DNA of 58,937 bases, from assembly GCA_024276495.1 (NCBI GenBank), contig JAJRXC010000053.1:1-58937 (forward strand). The letters run 5' to 3'. A program made the position numbers and the translations under genes. The number at the start of each line of letters is the position of its first letter. Positions within the stretch are counted from its first letter, which is position 1. The notes beneath the pieces were generated by a model. That model ran no database searches. It worked only from the letters and a program-made list of their open reading frames with translations, and was not told the origin of the DNA. Below, piece after piece: positions 1 to 9,812 of this stretch. This DNA comes from Actinomycetes bacterium. GTDB lineage: Bacteria > Actinomycetota > Acidimicrobiia > Acidimicrobiales > Aldehydirespiratoraceae.

Positions 1-129
1 ACCTACGACAACACCTGGTACCCCAAAGGCGTCAAGATCACCGACGCCCAGATGTCCCAGATACCTATCCGAGCACACAGCTGGCACGGCGAATGGAACT
101 ACACCATCACACCCCCACCCACACCCTGA
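1..129 (+). mobile_element. ISAzo13-like transposase, C-terminal end only
   Basis: Reading from base 1 gives 42 codons and a TGA at 127-129. The tail contains the pattern Y-x-x-G-V-K-I-T-D-x-Q-M and then H-x-W-H-G-E-W-N-Y-T-I, which I recognise from memory as the conserved C-terminus of ISAzo13-family transposases. The rest of the element lies left of the window. The right end of the insertion sequence must lie soon after the stop, probably between 130 and about 190, but I could not identify the terminal repeat. The following surface-protein gene has no start of its own, so this element probably cut it. Confidence 0.7.
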
Positions 130-3100
130 ACCACGCAATCAGTCCGTCAAACCGGGTCAACCTCACATTGGGTGGTTCCGGGACCGGCTGCGGCTCCACG
201 CCCGAGCGCCAGGCCGCAATCGCGGCCGCCAACGCCATCCGCGAGGCTGAGTTTCGGGCGCTCACCTTCGAGGTCTGGTACACCGACCTGGGCGACCGGG
301 GCCCCGTTGCGGTGATCGACGAGCCAGGTCGGTTCGGCCCCGGCGAGTACCAGTTCGTGGGGTCCGCATCGGAGGATCCCGACGGTGGACCGCTTCGGTA
401 CCAGTGGGACTTCGGCGACGGCACCGCGGGGGCAACCTCGGCGGTCGCCGCTCACACCTACACGAAGCCGGGAACCTATACCGTCACGTTGACGGTCACC
501 GACGAGGAGGACGTGCAGGCTTCGACGAGTGTGGTGGTGGAGGTGGAAGCACCGCAGCTGGGGATCGCTCTGGTTCTGCCTCCGGATCCGTTGCTGCTCG
601 ACGAAGGCGATGTGGTGCCGGTCGAGGTGAGGCTGGTGGCGACGGAGGGTGTCGGCAACCTGACCGGTGTGGAGTTCGTGGGAGATCCGCTGGTGCCAAC
701 CGGCTCGATGACGTTGACGTCGGGTCCGACACCGGACATCCCGGCCGATCTCGAGCTCGAGCCGGGTGGCGCCCCGGTCTCGTTCGCATTCGAGGTGACG
801 GCGGGTCGGCCCGGTTCGTTCCGGTTGGAGAGCACGGCCATGGCCTTCGACCGGGCCGGCCGGCCGGCCCGGTCACCGCCGAACGCAACGGCCGGATCGG
901 TCAGCTCGAGGTGGTGGTGAGCACCGATCCTCCGGAGATCGATCTCGACGAGAACGATGACGGGCCGACGCCCCAGGAGCTCACGGTCACGGTGGCCGTC
1001 ACGAACCCGCTGCCCGACCCGATTGATGTCACCGTCGAGATCGACAACCCGTTGTTTCGCGACAGGCCGGTCGACGATGTCGACTATCTCCCGTTCGTCT
1101 ACGGCGAGCTCGACGCCGGTGGCAACCCGCCGGCGCCGGCCCCGGTGGACGACGTCGATCTCGGCACCCTCCTGTCGGGTGAGACGAAGACGTTCAAGAT
1201 GACCGGCGTCGCGCTCGACGACGGCACCGTCGACCTCGAGGTTCTGGCGCTCGGCGTCGGGACCAGTGATCCGAACATCAGGGTGCGCGGCTTGGGCAAC
1301 TACCTCCTGGAGATCCGCACGGACGTCCTGTTCTTCTTCAGGGCCGAGGTCGACAACTCAACGGTCGGCCCCGGACCCGGCGGGGCGGCGGGCGATTGGG
1401 TCGTGGGAAGTGCCGGATGGCGGGTGATCGGCACGATGGAGAACCGCAGCGCCGACAAGACCCTCGAGGTCACCCTCATCCCCCGACTCGAGCGCAACGC
1501 CGGCCTCGGCGTGCCCATCCCCGATGGATCGGTGCTGCTGGACCCCGAGTGCGCCGTGGGCATGGTGCGAATCCTGCGACCGGGCGAGGAGATCGATTTC
1601 GTCGCGCCGGTGCGGACCCTGGGAAGCGGCGCGACCCGCAGCATGGTCACCTATCGACCGAGCGTCTCCATCATCGAGGACGACGACACCCGTACGCCCA
1701 TGACCGACGACGAGAAGCTGATCGCCGACGGCTCCGAGGAGTTCCTCGTGCGCGTCGACATCCGTGAGCCGGTACCCGTGGCCCCCGGGGCCGGTGACAT
1801 CGTGTGGCGGTTCTCCAAGGTCTTCATCGAGACGATCGCCGAACTCGTGAAGAGCGTCGTCGCGCTGTTCTGGGCGCTGTCGCCCATCAACCCCGACAAC
1901 CTCGGCCGCGCGGTGGTGGCGGGCATGCAGAAGTACGCCGAGTACGTCGTCACGACGTATGCGAATCTCAGCTCCGAGGACCGCGGCGCCTTCGAGTTGT
2001 TCTTCGCGCAGACGCTGGTGAGCGATCTCAACATGACCGTGCGCGAAGCCGACACGTTCGTGCGCGAGTCCTGGAGAAGGTGGCACGAGGACATGGCCGC
2101 CGAGGTGGCGGCCGGCGATCAGCTCGCGATCGTCGACCGGATCGCCCGCTTGCTCGGCGAGAACGCCGACACGATCGCGGTGCCGATCCTCGGTGGTCTG
2201 TGCAAGCTCGGCCGCGAGGTCAGGCTCTCCCGGACCGCGCTTGAGATCAACGATGCCAGGATCGCCGACGAACTCGCGGCGCTCGGCACCCGCGTGGATG
2301 TCACCAACATCCCGACCGGGTCGTTCCTCACCCGGGGGCTGCGGCGGTCCCTCTGGGGGATCGACGATGCGATGGACGCCCGGGTGCAGGCGTTCGTGGA
2401 CGAATGGGGAATCGTGATCGGTGTACGGCGTCGGGGTCCCGGTTCGATCGCCAAGATCGAGGCCGGGACCCACTACGGCAAGATCTTCGACGTTAAGGCG
2501 AAGAACATCAGCGACATCGACTCCCGCTATCTGGGGTTCCCCGACGATCTCGACACGGCGATGATCTCCAAGCCACCGGCGAAGGAGGATCTGCTCGCCG
2601 ACATCGCTGGGCTGAGCGAGGAGGAACAGGCCAAGATCATCAGCCGCTACTACACCCGCATGGACGAGTGGTACGGGAAACCCCGTGTGAGGTCCAACCC
2701 GGATGGGCCACGGGACTTCTCGACGAGCGAACGGTTCAAGTATCAGCAGTGGGGGGCGAGAGGCACCGCGCCTGCACCGTTCGAAGGCGCGCCGCTCAAC
2801 TTCGTCGACAACGTCCGCAATGGCCGGTCACTGGCGCCGGACGGAAACGGCGGTGGGTTCACCCGTGAGGTGCCGTTCGATCCGATCATCACGCGCGACG
2901 CGGCCGGCAACCCGACCTCGTACACCCCTCGGGTCGATCAGGGCAGGGGCATGAAGCCGTTCACCGGTGACATCGACCCGATCGTGGTCGCATCGCCCGA
3001 CTTCTCCACATTGACCGAGGCGCAGCGGATTCGCTTCTACCAGGAGGGCCGTGCACTCGGATTCGAGCATGCGGAGTCGTCTACGTGGAACAACGCCGCC

Positions 3101-4345
3101 GGCCGGGCGTCGTACATCGCGGATCACTCCTACTATGTCGAGGGATCCGAGGCGCTCTACACCTGGATTCCGAAGTCGCAGCCGAGGGCGACCCGCCTCG
3201 ATCCCCGGATGTCGGCCTTCCAGGGCCAGAACCCCGCCGACGCGATCCACCTCTACATTCGCGGGTCGCAGGTGAGCTGGCTGTCCCCGGAGCCGAACAC
3301 GGTGGACTTCGATCAGCACGAATTCGACGATCCGGCGAGTGTGATGAGCCCGCGCACCGTGTTCCTGATCGACTCGGAGTGCGCCAATGCCGGCCCTGCG
3401 GGCGGGTTGAGCCTCCAGGCGGCCGGCGCGTGCACGTTGCCCTTTGACCGCAGCGACGACGCGATCATCCTGCGGGGACTGTCACTCGGTGGTTACGAGC
3501 AGTGGACACCTGAGGCCGGATGGACGCCGTTCGAGTTCCCCGAGGTCGTCGGTACGACCTTGTTGCCCCTGACGGTTCTGAGCGGGGCAACCGCGTCCGG
3601 AGCGGACCGGGCGCCGATCGTGGACCGAGCGGAGATCGGCGTGGGCGCGGGTGAGGGTTGGTTCGAGGTCGGTGATGTGGTGGTGATCGATCCGGGTGGG
3701 CCCACCGAAGAGTTCGCCGCGATCGCCGGGTTCGGGTCGTTGATCTTCGATCGGCCGCTCACCTTCGCTCACACGCCGGGAACGATCGTGGCGGTGGTCG
3801 AACCGGCCGCGGTGCTGGCCGGGGTGGAGTTCGCCGACGTGGGACCGGGTGAGTGGTTCTCCGAGGCGGTGGGCTGGGCCGGTGGTCTCGGAATCACCAC
3901 CGGTCTCGGCGACGCCCGCTTCGGGCCATATGAGGACTTGGATCGGGCCCAGTTGATCACGATGGTGTGGCGGGCGGCGGGTTCGCCAGTGGTGTCGTCG
4001 GGGGTGCCGTTCACCGATGTGGATCTCGATCGCTACTACGGCGCGGCGTTGAGGTGGGCGTACGCGAACGGGATCGTGATGGGGACGTCGCCGACGACGT
4101 TCGAGCCCGACGCGCGGGCGACGCGGGGGCACATCGTGGCGGTGTTGTGGCGCTGGTCGGGTCGACCGGATCCGGTCGGTTCGAATCCGTTCTCCGACAC
4201 CGCCCCGGGTCGGTACTTCACGGTGCCGGCGACGTGGGCCGAGGAGGAGGACGTGACCACGGGTTTGCCCGGAGGTCGCTTCGGGCCCGACGTGGGTGCG
4301 GATCGGGCCACGTTGGTCACGATGCTGCACCGCCTTTTGGCCTGA
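130..4345 (+). pseudogene. large cell-surface protein, PKD and SLH domains, 5'-truncated and frameshifted
   Basis: Two overlapping frames together encode one long surface protein. The first frame (to 920) holds a PKD domain at about 303-560, with the pattern Y-Q-W-D-F-G-D-G-T and G-T-Y-T-V-T-L-T-V. Around 854-869 the meaningful frame shifts, and similarity continues in the frame ending at 4345. The central region (about 1800-3300) has no family I can name securely, although 2390-3090 recalls class II adenylyl cyclases. The last 520 bases encode three SLH repeats (starting near 3830, 4010 and 4187), each with F-x-D-V/T and a G-x-x-x-G/P-x-x-x-F-x-P core, which anchor proteins to cell-wall polymers. 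The N-terminus and signal peptide are missing, apparently because the insertion sequence lies across them. Sequencing error could explain the frameshift but not the missing start. Confidence 0.7.
854..869 (+). repeat. (GGCC)4 tract at the frameshift
   Basis: Four GGCC units in tandem lie exactly where the coding frame of the surface protein changes. The change corresponds to one missing base modulo three, which loss of one 4-bp unit would produce. Slipped-strand loss, phase variation or an assembly error would all look the same here. Confidence 0.7.
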
Positions 4346-4369
4346 ACTCCGCAGTGGTGGACAGGGGCG

Positions 4370-4615
4370 ACCGTCGTTGTCGATGATCGCGTCGAATCCC
4401 AGTCCGTGGAAACCACCGATGCCGGCGTTGGCCGGCTTGGAGAACGCTACAACGAGGAGCTCGATCGTCTCGGGGTCGAGGTCGCCGACGATGGCGACCT
4501 CGATCTCCGCGGCGGTCTCGCCGGGGGAGAAGGTCACGGTTCCCGACGCCGGCGTGTAGTCGGTGTCCGGGCGGGTCAGCGCCGAGCCGACGCCCTCGCG
4601 AATCTCGGTCGGCGC
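4370..4615 (-). pseudogene. Calx-beta domain fragment
   Basis: On the minus strand this stretch encodes a D-Y-T-P-A-S-G-T-V-T-F-S-P-G-E-T segment followed by I-V-G-D-L-D-P-E-T-I-E and, about 30 residues on, I-I-D-N-D. This is the hallmark of a Calx-beta repeat, a calcium-binding beta-sandwich found in large surface proteins. The start of the domain is absent and the frame runs on past it into sequence antisense to the SLH gene, so no sensible protein is made. It is best read as the residue of a second surface-protein gene. It is the only recognisable content between the SLH gene and the HNH fragment. Confidence 0.6.
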
Positions 4616-4712
4616 GGCGCAGGTGGGGAGGGGAGTGGGTCGCAGCCGGTCGTCAACATCATGATGGGCCTCGACATGTTGACGGGGCCGGTCGCCGCTT
4701 CTCGACGGCACG

Positions 4713-5054
4713 GTGTTGTCGCCGGGCGCCGTGGCCCGAGTCGTACTCGACTCCGATATTCTCAAGGTGGTCTTCGATGGCCCCGACACCGTGCTCTCGA
4801 TCTCGAGGAAGACCCGCTTCTTCTCCGGGCTTCTGCGCGAGGCGATCGAGCTTCGCGATCGCGAGTGCCAGGCTCCCCCCTGTGATTCCCCGACCCGCGA
4901 GTGCGATGTCGATCATGTGGTGCCCTACCCCGAGGGCGACATATCCGAGGCCAACGGTGAGCTTCTGTGCGGCTGCCACAACCGCAAGAAGGGCCGTCGT
5001 CGCGGCGAACGAGCTCGTCGGGGTCCGCCCCCGCCTGACGACGATGATGGTTGA
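4713..5054 (+). pseudogene. HNH endonuclease (DUF222-type), C-terminal fragment
   Basis: The 113 codons match the C-terminal end of the actinobacterial DUF222/HNH family: the linker V-L-D-S-D-I-L-K-V-V-F-D-G, then R-D-R-E-C, a Cys pair in A-P-P-C-D, D-V-D-H-V-V-P and the closing L-L-C-G-C-H-N-R-K-K-G. The family is usually several hundred residues, and the whole N-terminal DUF222 part is missing. A TGA at 4680 closes the frame just upstream. These genes occur in many scattered copies in actinobacteria, often as fragments. I take it as decayed and non-functional. Confidence 0.65.
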
Positions 5055-5112
5055 CCCTCGGACAGTGCGGTCGGTGATGGTTCCGGCGTCGCGGTCGTGG
5101 AATGCTCAGCGG

Positions 5113-7350
5113 ATGTCAACAGATTTCGTCATCGGTCGAACCGTCGCGGAGTCGACACCGCACTGGCCTGATCCGCCGCGTCCCCGCGAGGGTGCGCCCA
5201 ACATCTTGATGGTGCTGTTCGATGACGTGGGCTTCTCCGACTTCGGTTGCTATGGCGGCGATGCGGCCACGCCCACGATCGATCGCTTGGCCGAGCGCGG
5301 CCTGCGCTACACCGGGTTCCACACCACCGCGATGTGCTCCACCACTCGCGCCGCACTGTTGACGGGGCGCAACCACCACTCGGTCGGCGTCGGATGCCTG
5401 GCCAACTTCGACAGCGGCTACCCCGGCTACCGGGGCAAGATCGCGAGAAGTGCGGGAACGATCGCCGAGATGTTGCGGGCCCACGGCTATCGCAACTACA
5501 TGGTCGGCAAGTGGCACGTCACCCCGCTCTACGAGACCGGACCGGGTGGGCCCACCGACGGATGGCCGCTGGCCCGGGGCTTCGACCGCTTCTACGGCTT
5601 CCTCGACGCCGAGACCGATCAGTACGCCCCGGAGCTCGTGCGTGACAACACCCATGTGGCACCCCCGGCCACGTTCGCCGATGGGTACCACCTCACCGAG
5701 GACCTGGCCGACGAGACGATTCGCATGCTGGCCGAACATCGCGCCACGGTTCCCGACACGCCGTGGTTCGCCTATTTCGCCCCCGGGGCCTGTCATGCCC
5801 CCCATCAGGTCGACACGGCACTGATCGACGAGTACGACCCCATGTTCGCCGACGGCTGGGACGCGGCGCGCCGGCGCCGCCTCGACCGGATGATCGAGAT
5901 GGGAATCGTGCCGCCGGGCACCGTGTTGCCCGCGCGCAACCCGGGGGTGAAGCCGTGGGAGGAGCTCCCCGCCGACCAGCAGCGGGTGGCCCAGCGGCTC
6001 CAGGCCGCCTACGCGGCGATGCTTGACCACACCGACCGACAGTTGGCCCGGATCGTCGATCACCTCGAACGGGTCGGCGACCTCGACAACACCCTGGTGT
6101 TGGTTCTCAGCGACAACGGCGCCTCACAAGAAGGCGGTCCGTTGGGGTTCGTCAACGCGATGGGGCCCTACAACATGATCGCCGAATCGGTCGCCGACAA
6201 GCTCGCCCGGCTCGACGACATCGGGGGGCCCGACACCCACAGCAACTTCCCGTGGGGGTGGGCGATGGCGGCGAACACCCCGCTGAAGCGCTACAAGCAG
6301 AACACCCATGGTGGCGGGGTTCGTGATCCGCTGGTGATCTCGTGGCCGACCGGAATCGCCGATGCCGGAGGGTTGCGTCATCAGTTCGCCCACGCGAGCG
6401 ATCTCGTGCCCACTCTGCTCGAGCTGCTCGACCTCGACCCGCCGGCGGAGGTGAACGGCGTGCCCCAGCAGCCGATCGAGGGCACCAGCTTCCTCGCTTC
6501 GTTCGCCGATCCGGGCGCCGAGACGGGAAAACAGGTCCAGTACTTCGAGATGTTCAGCCATCGGGGCCTTTGGCTCGATGGCTGGAAGGCGGTGGCCTAC
6601 CACGCGCCGGGCACACCCCTCGACGACGACGTGTGGGAGCTCTACCACCTCGACGAGGACTTCAACGAGGTCCACGACCTCTCGGCCGAGCAGCCCGAGC
6701 GGCTCGCGTCGATGATCGAACGATGGTGGAAGGAAGCCGAGGCGCATCAGGTGCTGCCGCTCGACGACCGGTTCGGCGAGCGCTTCGCGCAGAACGCGGC
6801 CCGGGTCCACGGCGAACGCACCCACTACGAGTTCTGGGCGGGGATGGGGCACCTCCCGACCGACGTGGCGCCCGACGTGCGCTCACGCAGCTATCGGATC
6901 GTGGCCGACGTCGAGATCCCGGCGGGCGGAGCCGAAGGGGTGCTGATCGCCCACGGCGACGCCACCAGCGGCTACTCGCTGTACCTCGACGGCGACCATC
7001 TCGTCCACGACCTCAACATCGGCGGGTCGCATCAGGTGGTGCGATCGGATCGACCGGTCGAGCCGGGTCGTCACGAGCTCGGTTTCCGGCTGGAGCGACG
7101 CGACGGCATCGGAATCGGAACCCTGTCGATCGACGGTGTCGACGTCGGATCGATGGAGACCGCCGACACGTTCTTCACGATGGTCTCCTTCTCGGGGCTC
7201 GACATCGGCCTCGACCGGTCGAGCCCGGTCGGGGCCTACGAGGCGCCGTTCGTGTTCACCGGGACGATGCGTCGAGTGACCGTCGACATGGACCACGACC
7301 AAGACGTCGACCACGACGCCGCCGGGATGACCCAGCTCGCCCGGGAGTAG
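5113..7350 (+). CDS. arylsulfatase (sulfatase family S1)
   Basis: A 745-residue sulfatase that hydrolyses sulfate esters. The N-terminal metal site is P-N-I-L-M-V-L-F-D-D-V-G. The formylglycine signature is C-S-T-T-R-A-A-L-L-T-G-R, so the Cys should be converted to formylglycine by a maturase not seen here. Further motifs are G-K-W-H near residue 135 and L-S-D-N-G-A-S. After the catalytic domain (about residue 560) a beta-rich extension of some 150 residues follows, ending in an Asp/His-rich tail. No clear signal peptide is visible. I chose the ATG at 5113 because the protein similarity starts just after it. The frame is open further upstream, through the HNH remnant, and an ATG at 5077 is possible. 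The exact substrate cannot be told. Confidence 0.88.
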   Translation: MSTDFVIGRTVAESTPHWPDPPRPREGAPNILMVLFDDVGFSDFGCYGGDAATPTIDRLAERGLRYTGFHTTAMCSTTRAALLTGRNHHSVGVGCLANFDSGYPGYRGKIARSAGTIAEMLRAHGYRNYMVGKWHVTPLYETGPGGPTDGWPLARGFDRFYGFLDAETDQYAPELVRDNTHVAPPATFADGYHLTEDLADETIRMLAEHRATVPDTPWFAYFAPGACHAPHQVDTALIDEYDPMFADGWDAARRRRLDRMIEMGIVPPGTVLPARNPGVKPWEELPADQQRVAQRLQAAYAAMLDHTDRQLARIVDHLERVGDLDNTLVLVLSDNGASQEGGPLGFVNAMGPYNMIAESVADKLARLDDIGGPDTHSNFPWGWAMAANTPLKRYKQNTHGGGVRDPLVISWPTGIADAGGLRHQFAHASDLVPTLLELLDLDPPAEVNGVPQQPIEGTSFLASFADPGAETGKQVQYFEMFSHRGLWLDGWKAVAYHAPGTPLDDDVWELYHLDEDFNEVHDLSAEQPERLASMIERWWKEAEAHQVLPLDDRFGERFAQNAARVHGERTHYEFWAGMGHLPTDVAPDVRSRSYRIVADVEIPAGGAEGVLIAHGDATSGYSLYLDGDHLVHDLNIGGSHQVVRSDRPVEPGRHELGFRLERRDGIGIGTLSIDGVDVGSMETADTFFTMVSFSGLDIGLDRSSPVGAYEAPFVFTGTMRRVTVDMDHDQDVDHDAAGMTQLARE

Positions 7351-7371
7351 CCCGCAGTCGACGAGCGGGGC

Positions 7372-8196
7372 TCAGACGCCGTCGGCGACACCGAGCAGTC
7401 GCTGACGCTTGACCGCGCTCATGCCCCGCCAGGTCGACGCGACACCGATCGACCAGGCGATCGCGCCGATGACGATCGTGGTGGTCGGCGTGCCGTAGAT
7501 GGCGCCCGACGCCTGGGCGTAGGAGACCGCGATGAGCGGCAAGGTGATGAGGCCCGAGGCCTGCTGGGCGGCGGCCGTGGACCTGACCCGGCCCGAGAGC
7601 CGCAACACGAGCGACAGCCCGATGAGCAGAAACCCCGGCAGCACCCACAACATGAGCAGCCACCATTGGGTCGTGGGGAAGAACCAGCCGCCGACCTCGG
7701 GGCCGACGATCAGGTTGACGATTAGGGAGTAGGCGGTGAAGCCGACCATCGTGGTGAAGTAGCCGGGCAGCAGGCTGGCGAGCAGCTTGCCCAGATAGAT
7801 CTCCTTGGTTCCCGCAGGGGAGTGGGCGAGGAACTCGCCGGTGCCCCGCTCACGCTCGCCGACGAGCGACGCGGCGCCGACCGCCGTCGAGATCGTGAGC
7901 GGGACCACGACGGCCATCGGCGCGAAGAGGAACACCGCGAGGGCATACGAGGTGCGGCCCTGGGGTGTGTCACCCCGGATCTGCTCCTGGGCCTGCTGCG
8001 GGAGAAGATCGAGGGTGTCGGCGATGTTCTGCACGGCCGCCACGTCGCCGAGCGAGGTGATGCTCAAGAGCAGGATCAGGGGCACGACGACGAAGAAGAT
8101 GCTGCCGAGGATGCCCATCGGCATCCAGAAGTCCTTGGCCAACACGAGTTGGCGGACGTCGGTGCGGGCGACCGTGAGGGTTCGTGACCAGTTCAT
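7372..8196 (-). CDS. ABC-2 type transporter permease
   Basis: A 274-residue membrane protein with an N-terminal cytoplasmic stretch, a first membrane segment at about residues 25-50, then, after an extracytoplasmic loop, several more hydrophobic segments, as in NatB/ABC-2 permeases. The segment V-G-E-R-E-R-G-T-G-E-F-L is the typical cytoplasmic coupling motif of this family. A strong GAGGAGG ribosome site lies 6 nt before the ATG, whose bases overlap the stop of the upstream ATPase gene (ATGA). The pair therefore forms a dedicated exporter. Export of sodium, a drug or a lipid is possible; the sequence does not say which. Confidence 0.85.
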   Translation of the reverse strand: MNWSRTLTVARTDVRQLVLAKDFWMPMGILGSIFFVVVPLILLLSITSLGDVAAVQNIADTLDLLPQQAQEQIRGDTPQGRTSYALAVFLFAPMAVVVPLTISTAVGAASLVGERERGTGEFLAHSPAGTKEIYLGKLLASLLPGYFTTMVGFTAYSLIVNLIVGPEVGGWFFPTTQWWLLMLWVLPGFLLIGLSLVLRLSGRVRSTAAAQQASGLITLPLIAVSYAQASGAIYGTPTTTIVIGAIAWSIGVASTWRGMSAVKRQRLLGVADGV

Positions 8197-9179
8197 CGAC
8201 CGACCTCCTCGGGCAGGGACTCGCCGAGGTCTCTCGATGAGCGACGGACCGCGAAGTAGAGCTCCTCGAGGGTCGGTTCGTGGGGGACGATGCGGGTTAC
8301 CCGATGACCGGCCCGAACGAGAGCCTCCACGACATCGGGGGTCACGCTCGGATCCTCGAGCACGACCCGGACACCAGCGGTCAGCGGTTCGGTCCGCCGC
8401 ACCCCGGCGATGACGGCCAGGTCGTCGAGCGGGGCGCCCCCCTCGGTCGCGACGTCGACGCGATCCTCCGGCCAGTAGCGGCGGATCAGATCCTCGGGAC
8501 GCCCCGACACGAGGTCGGTGCCGGCATCGAGCACGACGACATGGTCGGCGAGCCCTTCGGCCTCGACGAGATGATGAGTGCACATCACGACGGTGTGGCC
8601 ATCGTCGGTCATCTCGCGGATGAGCTGCAGAACCGCCTGGGCCGATTCGGGGTCGAGACCCGAGGTCGGTTCGTCGAAGAGCAGGAGACGGGGTTCGTGC
8701 AGGACCGAGCGGGCCAGCGCGAGCCGGGTCTTCATCCCGGTCGAGAAACCGCCGACCTGGGCATCGAGGGCGTGGCTGATCCCGAACCGCCCCGCCGCCG
8801 CGTGGATGCGGGCATCGATGATCCGTTCGTCGACGCCGTGGAGCTCGGCCGCGTAGCGCAGGTTGTCGGTGCCCGACAGGCGGTCGTAGAGGGCGGGCTT
8901 GGCGGAGACCACCCCACAGGCCCGGCGGACCTCCTCGCCGTCGGTCGCCGGATCGAGGCCCAGGGTACGAACGGTGCCGCCATCCGGTGACATCGCGCCG
9001 GTCACGATGCGAATGGCCGTCGTCTTGCCCGCCCCGTTCGGGCCGAGCAGGACGGTGATGCGTCCGTCGGGGGCGATCACTTCGAGATCGTCGAGCGCCA
9101 CGACGCCGTTGAAGGACTTGGCGACGCCGCGAAGCGATACGGCGGACTCGACCGGGCTGTTCGGGAGGGAAGTCACCAT
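8193..9179 (-). CDS. ABC transporter ATP-binding protein
   Basis: A 328-residue ATPase partner of the downstream permease. It has Walker A (G-P-N-G-A-G-K-T-T), the signature G-G-F-S-T-G-M-K-T-R, Walker B (L-L-L-F-D-E-P-T-S-G-L-D) and a switch histidine (M-C-T-H-H). The signature has F-S-T-G-M in place of the common L-S-G-G-Q, as often seen in NatA-type subunits. About 100 extra residues at the C-terminus match the accessory domain of drug or sodium exporters. I used the ATG at 9179 because similarity to ABC ATPases begins about 12 residues later. The frame is open for a further 1.2 kb upstream, antisense to ydcF and ruvC, and that part is a shadow. Confidence 0.9.
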   Translation of the reverse strand: MVTSLPNSPVESAVSLRGVAKSFNGVVALDDLEVIAPDGRITVLLGPNGAGKTTAIRIVTGAMSPDGGTVRTLGLDPATDGEEVRRACGVVSAKPALYDRLSGTDNLRYAAELHGVDERIIDARIHAAAGRFGISHALDAQVGGFSTGMKTRLALARSVLHEPRLLLFDEPTSGLDPESAQAVLQLIREMTDDGHTVVMCTHHLVEAEGLADHVVVLDAGTDLVSGRPEDLIRRYWPEDRVDVATEGGAPLDDLAVIAGVRRTEPLTAGVRVVLEDPSVTPDVVEALVRAGHRVTRIVPHEPTLEELYFAVRRSSRDLGESLPEEVGR

Positions 9180-9214
9180 GCCCGTATCGGCAGCTTCCGG
9201 TGTCGCTGTAGTGC

Positions 9215-9790
9215 TCAGCAGCCCCGCAGCACCGTGGCCTTGAGTCCGGCTCCCCATTCGTAGGCCGCCCTCGCCGGCCACGCCTGGTCGTGCGGGGGGC
9301 CGACGAGGCGAACGTCGCCGTCCCAACATCGCCCGATCAGACGGCGGGCCCGGGTGATCTGGTCGGTGCTCGCGACGACGACCACCGATTCCCAGCCCCG
9401 GTCGTCGGCGAGGTCGCGAAGGAGACGGGCCTCGCCTCGGGTCGTGCCCGGCAACGGTTCGATGCATTCGATCACCGCGGCATCGGGGAGGTGTTCGGGG
9501 CGGTTGTCGTTGCAGGGCCGAACGACCCAACGCTGTCGTGCGTCGACGAAGGCCGAGGCGAACACGACATCGTCGGCCACCCCGTCGCGGACCAGGTCGA
9601 GGGCGTAGTCGACGCGCGCCCCGCCACCGCCGAGCACGAAGATCGCATCGGCGGTCCCCGGATCGTCCGTGCGGGGAGTCACGAACCAGCTTTCGGTGAG
9701 CACCCCGACGACGACGATGAGCACGACCAGGGAGGCGAGGGAGATCCGGAGGGGGCGGGACACGCCGCAAGGGTGCCATGCCCGGCCCAC
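9215..9790 (-). CDS. YdcF-like DUF218 protein
   Basis: A 191-residue protein with one N-terminal membrane segment (about residues 14-31) and a DUF218/YdcF-like domain: A-I-F-V-L-G-G-G-G-A-R, then E-A-R-L-L-R-D-L and V-V-V-V-A-S-T-D-Q-I-T-R-A. In family members the conserved Glu and Arg line a pocket facing the outside or the membrane; some bind nucleotides or act in envelope metabolism. The start is uncertain: a GTG at 9790 gives the longest product, and a GTG at 9763 would begin just before the membrane segment. It is divergent from ruvC with only 22 bases between them. Confidence 0.75.
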   Translation of the reverse strand: MGRAWHPCGVSRPLRISLASLVVLIVVVGVLTESWFVTPRTDDPGTADAIFVLGGGGARVDYALDLVRDGVADDVVFASAFVDARQRWVVRPCNDNRPEHLPDAAVIECIEPLPGTTRGEARLLRDLADDRGWESVVVVASTDQITRARRLIGRCWDGDVRLVGPPHDQAWPARAAYEWGAGLKATVLRGC

Positions 9791-9799
9791 GAAGTTGAC

Positions 9800-9805
9800 T
9801 AGGGT
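9800..9805 (+). promoter_or_regulatory. -10 box for leaderless ruvC
   Basis: TAGGGT followed by 7 nt and the GTG of ruvC. This spacing would start the transcript at or next to the start codon. Confidence 0.6.
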
Positions 9806-9812
9806 CGTACGT

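Noticed and set aside
4777-5112. Sulfatase start upstream within the HNH fragment
   Set aside because: The extra codons encode no signal peptide or family sequence; the HNH fragment is read in another frame of the same bases.
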